From contig OX335655.1 in assembly GCA_946894095.1 (NCBI GenBank), forward strand, positions 14,384,001-14,448,000: a DNA stretch of 64,000 nt, read 5' to 3'. The stretch's first letter is position 1. The number at the start of each line of letters is the position of its first letter. The translations under genes and the position numbers were made by a program. The notes beneath the pieces were generated by a model, which ran no database searches, was not told where the DNA came from, and was given only the letters and a program-made list of their open reading frames with translations. Below are positions 55,480 through 64,000 of the stretch, piece by piece. The stretch comes from Incurvaria masculella (Eukaryota; Arthropoda; Insecta; Lepidoptera; Incurvariidae).

Positions 55480-58400
55480 ATGGTGAAATGTGTAGTTAAA
55501 GTATGCAAAAAAGACACTCGGAAACACACCAAACTGAAATCTAACATTACGTTTCACCGGTAAGTAAAATTTCAATACTTAAATGCAAAACTAAAACTAG
55601 TCGAAGCGGGGGTGAAGAAGGCGTGAGAGGCGAGGTTGCGAGCCCCGCCTCGCTTAACCGCCGCTACCCCGCCGCTACCCTGCAAACGGAGAGAGTCGAA
55701 TAGGGATGTGCGTGGGTCGATATCTTCGCCTTGGTTGGATGAAGTGTAAATATTGGGAATCATTGCATTTATGAATATCGTGACTTTGTGTTCATTATTT
55801 CAAACGCATCAAATTTTATCACAGATTTTTTGGGTATCTGAATTTTATAAAATAATAGATAACTATCCGCGGTACCCGGTTTTGCTCGAGTCAATATCGA
55901 TTTGGACATTTACCCGAGCGGAGCCTTTTATTCAGAGCCAGAATTTCACTTGAGTATATGTAGATATGTCTTATGGATCATTATCAATATACACATTATG
56001 TCATTATATCATTATGTAATCCTATCATTATGCATAAATATTTATACCAAATTTTCGTTCCGTTAGTTTGTTTGGTTATGCGTGATTTTGATTGGATGTA
56101 TGGGAACTCAAAAACATGACGATACTTAATTGTGGCGACCATTTTATTTTTGTTTTTGTGACTTTGGATATCAAAACCAGTGACATAATTAAATTAGTAC
56201 GGTATGTTTCTTCTTTGACTCAGTGAATACCTTAATTTTCAGGTTTCCAAAATCACCAGATTTGATGAAAAAATGGGTCGACGCCATAAGGAGGCCCGAT
56301 TGGGAGCCCAACATTTGGAGCAAAGTGTGTTCAACGCATTTCTCGGATACGTCAATGTACGAAACCAAAAGTGGACTCCGTAAGCTAGTGCAAGATGCTG
56401 TACCTACGCTTTTTCTTCGACAATCTCCATCACCTGACCATCAATCGGAGCTGACATCGTCTTCAAATCCATTACAATCAGTATCTGGCAGAATGTCTGT
56501 CGTTAATTCTGAAATACCCGATACTCCAAGGAAAAGAAAGCTGAAGAAAGAAATAATTCGGTTGGAGGATATAGCAAAACGACGCCGCTTAAGATGCAAA
56601 ACACTGTATGCAGCTCGTACACGCTTAAAGAAAAAAGTGGACAGCCTTTCTCTAATGCTGAAGGAGCTAAATGATAAAAGATTTATCACTCAAGAACATC
56701 ACGACATTCTCGAAGTTTGTGAGGTATCTGTAAAAGATCTTTACAAGCGAATGCTAAATAAAGAAAAACGATATACACCTGCGTTGCGCTCCTTCGCACT
56801 TACGCTTCACTTTTATTCACCGAAGGCCTACTCCTACTTAAGAAGCACATTTAATACATGTTTGCCACACCCGAGCACAATAAGAAAATGGTATAAATCC
56901 ATTGATGCAGCTCCAGGATTTACTACCGAAGCATTTAAGGTATTACGATTAAAAGCAAAAGAGTCCGAGAAAAAAATAATTTGCAACTTGGTAACAGACG
57001 AGATGTCCATTCGACTTTTAAATGAGTGCAACGAGGACATGGTACAAGGTTTTGTCGATTTCGGAGGCGAATTAAATGAACCAGGGGACTTGTCATTGCC
57101 TTGCACACAAGCTCTAGTATTCCTCCTGGTGGCCATGAATGAATCATGGAAACTACCGGTAGGTTATTTTCTTGTTAATGGCGTAACAGGAGAGCAAAGA
57201 GCCAATCTTGTGAAAATGTGTCTCACTCATTGTCATGATGCTGGCGTAGAAGTAGTGTCAATGACGTTCGATGGTTGTCCAGCTAATATCGCTATGGCCA
57301 AACAACTAGGCTGCTCGTTTGACTACCAAGGTAATCTACAAACATCGTTCCCGCACCCTGAAACCAGCAAACCTGTTTCAGTATTTTTAGACCCATGCCA
57401 TATGATCAAGCTTGTGAGAAATACATTGGAAAACAAGAAGATTCTTCAAGATGAAAATGGAGGTAAAATCAAATGGCAGTATTTCATTGACCTCAACACC
57501 CTACAACAAAATGAAATGTTTCATTTAGCGAACAAATTGACTTCGCGACACATTGCGTTCAGTAATCAAAAGATGAAGGTGAAGCTTGCTGTGCAATTAT
57601 TGAGTAGAAGTGTAGCAAAAGCAATTGAATATTGCGATAAGGAATTGCACATATTGAATTTCTTCAACTCTGATGCTACAGTATTCTTCACATATTTGAT
57701 AAATGATCTCTTCGACCTATTAAATTCGCGAAAATTTCCTGGAATTGACTACAAAGCACCTATCAATGAAAAAAACGAAGCTAAATATTTAGCTTTCATG
57801 GAAAAGACACAAGCCTACTTGAAGAAACTAGTTGTGTTTGGAGATAAACAACCTTTGATGTGCACAAGAAATAGAATAGGATTTCTGGGGTTATACGTGT
57901 GCATAAATAGCATGAAAGAATTATATCAGAGGTTGGTGAAGGTAGAGAAAGTTATGACGTTTATACCTATGTACAAAATAAGCCAGGACCATCTGGAGAT
58001 TCTTTTCTCAGTGATAAGGTCTCATGGAGGATTCAACAATAATCCATCTGCGCTACAGTTTAAAGCAATCTACAGAAAGCTTTTGGTTCATATGGAATTA
58101 AAAGAAAGCTTCCGAGGTAACTGTGTCCCTCTTGAGCATATAACTTTGTTGACGTGTTCTTCTTCAGCCGATCACATAAATTTGACAACTAAAGGATACA
58201 GATCCAAATTAGAAAATGTGATGGTGGACGAACAATTCATGGCTGACTTAGAAGAAGAAGATTCAAGTTTACCCAAAGTTCTGTTGTCAGAACTATCACA
58301 ACACATTGTATCATACATTGCGGGATATGTTGTCAGATACCTATTCAAAAAAATTCATTGCCCTCAATGTTTTATGGCTTTGGTTTCTAATAAACCCGCC

Positions 58401-58787
58401 AATCATCACGCGTTCATTGCGTTTAAGGATAGAGGTGGCCTCGTGTATCCATCAGAGGATGTCTTTGCGATTTGTAATGCCACAGAAACAATAGTAAAGA
58501 CAGCTTTATGTTGTTTGGACGGGAATTATGACAAAAAAGAAGCCGACCTTAACACTAAAAGTATGGTTATTAAGACCTTGAAATTATTTATTGGAAAAGA
58601 TATTTTCAGCGTTCTCCATAGTCATCTGTTTGAACAAGAGCCTTGCAGCAATCATCTAGTGCATCTCCTAAGTGCGGTCATCCAAAAATATGTTGACATA
58701 AGGGTAAAGTATTTAGTTCGTCGCTCCAATGTAAAGGAAACAAAAAGGCAGGTCTACAACAAGCTAACCCATTTTAAAGGACAATAG
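55480..58787 (+). CDS. P-type THAP-domain transposase (THAP9-like), complete
   Basis: Two exons, 55480-55559 and 56243-58787 (phase-2 GT/AG intron of 683 bp), encode 874 residues with no stop. The start codon lies in a good ACCATGG context. An N-terminal THAP zinc domain has ligands Cys4, Cys9, Cys56 and His59, with FHRFPKS, KVCSTHF and the AVPTLF box (79-84). A basic, probably coiled-coil segment follows (about 120-165). The catalytic RNase H-like core then shows TDEMSIR (Asp near 279), TFDGCPAN (Asp near 370) and, after the insertion domain, DHLEILFSVIRSHGGFNNNP (Glu near 612). This is the order of the D-D-E triad in P and THAP9 transposases. It should bind the terminal repeats and cut and join DNA in the nucleus. 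A domesticated THAP9-like host gene is unlikely because terminal repeats and target duplication directly flank it. Confidence 0.95.
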
Positions 58788-59276
58788 AAAGTTAATTAAA
58801 AAAAAACTATGAAATCTGTGTTTTATTCTTAGCATTTTAAATGTAGTATGAGGTATTAATGGAATTTAAATAAATAACGTACGTATCTTACACTACTTAA
58901 TAGCAGACTAGAGTAATTCAAACAAAAAAGAAACTAAAAAAATAATAAAGTATTGAATGTTTTTACATGAATTAAAGGTCTCATTCTCATATTGACATTT
59001 ACCTTGGCGTAAAAGAGGTTTATAAACTCATTCATTTTCCAATGTAAAGACATGAATATTCTTGACCTTACCTCCCTACGCATATACGTACTTATTATTC
59101 TACCATAATTAATTCGACTCACTCTTCAAACCAAGCGGTTGCTAATAGCTTTAATTCTGCTTATCGATAAATGTGCAAGAGCTCCGCTTTTGGACATCCT
59201 TATTTGCGATACATACGTAATGTAGGTAGCTATAGCACATCTGTCTACGATCGTCAAGCAGGCGGCGGGGTGATAG

Positions 59277-59306
59277 GCTCGCTCTATGGTTTATGTTTCC
59301 TCTGAG
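59277..59306 (-). repeat. P element right terminal inverted repeat
   Basis: Perfect complement of 55311-55340, directly followed by the CCATAACC duplication at 59307-59314. Confidence 0.95.
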
Positions 59307-59314
59307 CCATAACC
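59307..59314. repeat. Target-site duplication, right copy (CCATAACC)
   Basis: Right partner of 55303-55310. SINE sequence resumes immediately after it. Confidence 0.92.
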
Positions 59315-59514
59315 TCTTGCATGAAAGGCAATATTTTAGTCCCTACACCACGAGGTGTAACAAATAGAGTGTTTTGATTGATATTAAAACAAAACTACAT
59401 CTTCTAAAAGTTTCTTGATGTTATCTTTAAGGCTTTAATGAAGTCATCAGTTCATAGAATGAAATTCCCTCATTCAACGAATTTTGATTATATGACCGAT
59501 ATATACAAGGTTTT

Positions 59515-59725
59515 AGTGGAGGTATGGTCCAAACGTTAACCACGTATTCCTTGGCATATTTGAAACAAAAAGGCTATACATTTTATGTGTAGGTATTTAA
59601 AATGTATGGGGAGGATATTTTTCAAGTCGTACAACCAAAATATCATCTACCTTTTTAGCACCAAATATGCCGAGGAATACGTGGCTAGCTTTTGGACCAT
59701 ATCTCCGTTGACACCCTATATATGT
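59515..59725. mobile_element. Foldback MITE of the 'ggtccaaacgttaacc' family
   Basis: The left arm 'gtggaggtatggtccaaa' with 'cacgtattccttggcatatt' is mirrored by 'aatatgccgaggaatacgtg' and 'tttggaccatatctccgttg'. Single-arm relatives lie at 29425-29515 and 50025-50125. Non-coding. Confidence 0.75.
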
Positions 59726-59822
59726 TTTTTTTAGAATCTCCCTCTCATCATCGTTTATTACAGTTACACTAAATTTATAAGCAAACAAATTTGTTCGACA
59801 CTCAAATCCAGTGGTTATATAT

Positions 59823-60871
59823 ACAGGATCCGTCACTCGAAGTGTTACCAATTGAAAATGATGTTGTTTGGTTAATTGAAGTATGGTTCGTTAAAAAAGA
59901 TATCACAATAAAACATTTAATTTTAAGACAATCATTGTTATTGTTTTATATAGCCTCCTTTGATCCATAGATAAGAGCTTTCTGAGACAATGCTGAGTGT
60001 TGTTGGAACGTCCAGCGTTTCATACTGCATTGTTTACGTGCCCATGGTATGAGCGCCTCATTTAACACCTTTTTCACACACTTGCTGGTTGACTTTGACG
60101 CCCTTCTCGATAAACACGCGTAAATAGCGACCATTTGCGGTCACTGCAGCCCAGACCATAACAGAAGCGGGCGCTTGCTTACGAATTGCTTACTCCATCG
60201 TCTAAATTCTCGTTGGATTTGCCCTGTAGCCAAACACGAAAATGTTGTTTGTTTATATACTGTTAGACAGTAAACATTTTTTCATCTGAAAAAACAATGT
60301 TTTCCAGATCGCCACGCAAGACTTTCAGTGCTTGAGCTCTTTGTAGTCGAACTGCCTTCTGCGCTGAACATAGATGCTGTAATTTTTGTATTTTATTGGT
60401 AGGGCTTCAGTTGCATTTCTTTTTATTTCAGTATGCGCCGATTACTTGAGTCGGGTATTGTCAGACTTTTCGCAAATTTTGCAGAACACTGGTGAGCATT
60501 TCCTTGAATTCGAGCCTTTAACTTCCGAACCATATCATGTGATACTGCTATTTTCGGAAGACCGCCTCTATGCCGTTTAGCAATGCTCCCTGTTAGGTTA
60601 TAACGATTAATGGTTCGATGCACTAAACTTTTGTTCACACGTAAATGTCGGAGCTCCCGAGCGATGACTGGTTGTGATTTTCCGGTCAAATACAAAACGA
60701 TCACAATGTTAGGTTTAATATCCATTGCGAAAATTTATTATACAATTCAAATTTGTTTCCGCTCTTTTCGCCCACTTAAAAACAATGAAACAAATTGACG
60801 TTTCACCAAAATTTGGCGCGATGTCATTATTATTTTGAAAATAGAAGTAACAGTTCGAGTGACGGACCCTG
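59823..60871 (-). mobile_element. Mariner-like element with TA duplication
   Basis: Ends CAGGATCCGTCACTCGAAGTG and, on the other side, 'cagttcgagtgacggaccctg' form terminal inverted repeats of about 24 bp. TA lies on both sides (59821-59822 and 60872-60873). 1049 bp. The interior has a broken transposase on the minus strand. Confidence 0.85.
59948..60725 (-). pseudogene. Mariner-like transposase remnant
   Basis: The N-terminal helix-turn-helix is readable from 60725 (RELRHLRVNKSLVHRTINRY, GSIAKRHRGGLPK). After frameshifts, catalytic-domain pieces follow: VMVWAAVTANGRYLRV and WTFQQHSALSQKA. In the latter the usual catalytic Asp of 'QQDSAPSHKA' is His. Several frame breaks make it non-functional. 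Confidence 0.8.
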
Positions 60872-60873
60872 TA

Positions 60874-61900
60874 GCAATCGCTTTGATCACAAGATTTCAT
60901 CCATGTATAAACTAACTGCTAGTTAAAATTCAATAAACTCCATAATAACCATGATTATAATATTTATATCCACTACTTCATTAGACTGGAAGTTGTCTCT
61001 TGACTGACAGCTTTGAATGTGAGTCAAAAGCATTGTTAAAGCCATTTTTATTTAATTATTGTGCTAGTTAAGTTCCAGTTTCACAGATTAGAACTTTAAC
61101 TGGATGCGTCGAAAGAGACCTGGATTCATCGTTTGCAAATATATGTGGGCCCGAGGTCCACAATCGCCCGATCGAATGTGTTACCTTGAAGCTTATAAAC
61201 TGTTACATCCCAACTGAGCGTTTATTGTTTTTCTTGCCTCCAAAGCCCATCAAAATATAACTTTTCATGATTTAATCCGTAGATAAACTCCTGGTTTATT
61301 ATTTTGAATAATATAACGGGTTAATAATATGTGATATATGATGATAAACCCAACTTTGGCATGGCCGTGCTTTTCCGTCCCACTGATCCCAAGGACGCAC
61401 GGTTAAAGATCAGTGATATTATTATGACGATCATATCTTATGTACCCTATGTAACAGAAGCCCTCATCAGGGGGCTGACGACATCATCATAGAAAGTTTT
61501 TTCTTATCTTTAGTAAAGCTATTAGATATGCCGGTGATGTCGGTCTATGCGGCGTCCGAGAATTTCGAAAATCTATCTGACTATCGTCCGGATCCACCAC
61601 TTCCAGTTATAGACATCCCAAAGTTATCTTTCGGTTACACCATATAAATATGCAATGTAACCGAAACTACATTCCATATAGCTGGAGGTAGTGAAAAGAG
61701 GAGTATATGACCTGAGTTGGTGTGACAAGCGCGCTTGCGTAAACAAAAATCATTTGAATTCATTTTTAACGTTGAATATTTTGATGATTTTTGGAATTTC
61801 TCATTCCAAATTACACTTAAACATATAAATTGCATTCCTTTTTGTAAACTATTTAGAAAACCCTTTAGTTTGATACCCCACTCGATAGGTTTCAAGGAAA
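60874..61900. other. Unassigned stretch with one shared palindrome
   Basis: No gene recognised. The segment 61612-61695 is the second copy of the palindromic repeat at 46190-46290 ('tcggttacaccatataaata', 'tgcaatgtaaccgaa'). Confidence 0.5.
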
Positions 61901-62031
61901 AAATCGGCTATGATTTTTTTTTATAATTTTGATATACCCAGTGTCACTCTCACAATTAAGACGAATCTAACGACACCTCTCAAGCCAAAATCCATCAAGC
62001 CGTTTAGGCTGTAGGGCGTGCCAAAGAAATA

Positions 62032-62065
<34 letters not shown>

Positions 62066-62140
62066 CATACATATATACATACATACATACATACATACAC
62101 TCGAAAAACATAACCCTCCTTCTTTCGCAGTCGGGTAAAA
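61900..62140 (-). mobile_element. Repeat end with 'acccgactgcg' terminus and ACAT microsatellite
   Basis: The minus strand starts 'acccgactgcgaaagaagga' at 62136 and runs through a (CATA)n tract to 'tggcacgccctacagcctaa'. The terminus is the same as the outer end of the arms at 52890 and 54912, so these belong to related elements. The microsatellite itself is 62031-62099. Confidence 0.6.
62031..62099. repeat. (ACAT)n microsatellite
   Basis: About 17 tetranucleotide units with two 'atat' interruptions. Confidence 0.9.
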
Positions 62141-62536
62141 AAGGCTATCATTTGTGTGATAATTATGAGACAAAATGCAAAAAGATGCTAATTGTAAATG
62201 GCAACTTCTTGCACATATTCTCAGAATAATCTACGTGATTCCAGCTTATTTTTGTAATCATTTAATGATATTAAATACATAACCAAATAATCTGCTCGCT
62301 ACTACAGTTATAGTTTGTAAGTTCCTATGTTCGAGGAGTTATAGAAGAATTAACTATGAACGACGCGCCATCTACTTGGACGCACACACCCCCGCATTCC
62401 TAGCTGAATGTATTTTATTAAGTGTTCCGCATTTTGGTATCCGTCCCTCCAATCAAATGTCTGAATATTTTGTTATTGGTTTCTAAAGGTCCACGCAAAA
62501 CAAAAATGTTATGAAATCGAATTTATTTATTGGCTA

Positions 62537-62767
62537 ATGGCTCGCAATTCAAAACTATCTATGGACAACAAACTTCTCATCTATAAGTGTGTACTTAAAC
62601 CTGTGTGGTCCTACGGGATAGAGTTGTTTGGAACTGCAGCTAATTCAAATCTGGAAATACTCCAACGGTTCCAATCCAAGATGCTGCGTATGATCCACTC
62701 CATGATGGATAAATCCACCCCCACCCTCTGCAGTATTAAAAGAATAGCTCCCCAAGACCGTATATAG
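62537..62767 (+). pseudogene. Jockey-type LINE ORF2 fragment
   Basis: The frame reads MARNSKLSMDNKLLIYKCVL, KPVWSYGIELFGTAANSNLE and ILQRFQSKMLRMI. This is the conserved segment after the reverse transcriptase catalytic core in mobile element jockey and relatives. It ends at a stop after about 76 residues; nothing upstream or downstream of it is preserved. Confidence 0.75.
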
Positions 62768-62769
62768 AT

Positions 62770-64000
62770 ATGAACATACATATAAGACCACAGAAACATA
62801 TGGATCAGCCACTGCGCAAATACCATGCAAGACCGGAAGACAACTCATAAACCCTAGCTAAATGCCTGCATAGGCAGATCGCTAGAATAAAAGGAGATTA
62901 AAAAAATCTAATTTATGCATGGAGCCATGAATTTATGACGTCGATGATTTATGTACCTAAAAATCTAATGTCACCGTGTTTGTTGTCGTACTCCTCCGAA
63001 ACGGAATAAATATAACAATGCCAGTAAGACGGAAGGGCGCCTATTTGGGCCCTGGAACAAATAAAGCAACAATCATGCGAAATAGTAGAACAGAAAGAGC
63101 AGATGAACATACTTAGGCTTAACATTATTAGACTTAAAATATCTTCAGATTGAAGGGAAAAATAAAATGCCAAACATTATTTTATTCTGTTTATGTATAA
63201 TGTACTATCGAGTGCACAGAACATATAATTCGAGTGTTTCAATCATAGTTTCAATAGGAGCGCAACATTTGAATTGAGCGCCATTTTAGATGTCATAATG
63301 ACACTGGGTTTGTTCGGGCAAGGTGTGTCCATTCCGCCCTGTACTTTCCGTTGCAGAACGAATCAGGTTGAACGGCTCAGAGCAACACTCCAGCCCGAAC
63401 GCCGAAAGGAAAAAGCGAAGAGATGAATGTCACTGTTTCTATGAAAAATCTGTATGGGTGACTGTGCTGAGGACCAAAGGTGCTCAGAAAAGTACACCTC
63501 GCCTCGGGAAACCACGCTCACCTAGGCACCATACCAGTGGATTTGCGGACCATCGCTGAGCTATCGAGCTTATTCAGATTACACTTGAAGACTCCGAAGT
63601 TATAGGTATGAGAAACTTCGGACCTTGCGGACACTTCCATTCTGCTTCATTCTCAAAAGCCTTATGTCAAACACAATGGGTTGCTCTGATTCTCTGCGGT
63701 GGGTGCTCCGGATATAGGTAGATTGAGGAGAAATAAGGGATGCAAGTTCCACAGAGCAACGTCCATGTAAAACCTGTAGAACAGACTGAGCGACCCCACA
63801 AACCATCTGTGGCTCAGAGACTTCAAGCCAACGGTGAGTTGTGCGTCCCCAACAAGACGGACCGCTCGGAGCTGAATGAAGTCCAAAGATGCCAGCTATT
63901 ACCTTCCCATATATGGCTAAAGTATTCTATCACCGGCGTAATCCGTTTATTTGTACCTGCCGAAGTACCTAGTAGTTGTACCGGTGAATAGAAAATTCTG
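62770..64000. other. Unassigned stretch to the right edge
   Basis: Several open frames of 60-85 codons exist (for example 63323-63559 and 63740-63991), but none resembles a known family or has good splice context. Nothing further can be supported. Confidence 0.5.

Larger units (their letters stand above)
55311..59306 (+). mobile_element. Intact P-superfamily DNA transposon
   Basis: 3996 bp with perfect 30-bp terminal inverted repeats (55311-55340 and 59277-59306) that begin CTCAGAGGAAACATAAACCA. An exact 8-bp target duplication CCATAACC lies outside, and a single uninterrupted two-exon transposase gene lies inside. All parts expected of an autonomous P-type element are there. Insertion into a SINE is confirmed by the continuity of the SINE across the duplication. 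Ends, duplication and gene are undamaged, which suggests recent activity. Confidence 0.95.
54995..59370 (-). mobile_element. tRNA-derived SINE split by the intact P element
   Basis: The tail and body (54995-55302: 'cctgacatggatggctaata', 'cgaacccaggcgggcttaac', 'gcgaggatttgaaccc') stop at 'ccataacc'. The tRNA-like head resumes at 59315 ('tcttgcatgaaaggcaatat', 'acaccacgaggtg'). Rejoining gives the usual SINE order. Confidence 0.85.

Noticed and set aside
63323..63991. Open frames near the right edge as exons of a host gene
   Set aside because: No family resemblance, no matching splice sites and overlapping frames on the other strand of similar length.

Overview
This window looks like insect nuclear DNA, most likely from a moth or butterfly. 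The genes have short exons with GT/AG introns, and the intergenic DNA is AT-rich and full of small mobile elements. Insect hallmarks are a ZAD zinc-finger gene pair, an ionotropic receptor and a TTAGG-type telomeric motif. Several short repeats (for example the GCCAAGTGCGAGTCGG element) resemble ones I associate with Lepidoptera. No prokaryotic features, CRISPR arrays or confident intact tRNA/rRNA genes were seen.

Layout of host genes: (1) 722-5000, minus, a heparan sulfate 3-O-sulfotransferase whose last exon lies off the left edge. (2) 7681-13682, plus, a four-exon gene joining a TFPT/INO80F-like coiled coil to an HMG box. (3) 14843-18828, minus, a complete four-exon glyoxalase II (HAGH), convergent with gene 2. 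(4) 21234-23174, plus, a single-exon divergent ionotropic receptor. (5) 28012-37965, minus, and (6) 38538-46624, plus, two paralogous ZAD/C2H2 zinc-finger genes arranged head to head, with the same coding-exon series and the same intron phases. From about 46.6 kb to the right edge I see only mobile DNA and unassigned sequence.

Mobile DNA: the most striking element is a structurally complete P-superfamily transposon at 55311-59306. It has 30-bp perfect terminal inverted repeats, an 8-bp target duplication and an uninterrupted two-exon THAP transposase of 874 residues. A second, different P-like element (28875-30994) has its own terminal repeats and an 8-bp duplication but keeps only the first THAP exon. 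Both sit inside copies of the same tRNA-derived SINE. Other elements are a pogo/Tigger transposon broken by one stop codon in an intron of gene 2, three Tc1/mariner-like copies (one carrying a MITE), a hAT-like MITE with an exact 8-bp duplication, several other MITE and foldback families, a LINE relic with an R2-like endonuclease signature, jockey- and RTE-like LINE tails, and a degenerate BEL/Pao fragment.

The host genes do not form one pathway. They act in heparan sulfate modification, chromatin remodelling, methylglyoxal detoxification, chemosensation and zinc-finger regulation. The main biology here is nested transposition and an inverted duplication of a zinc-finger gene.
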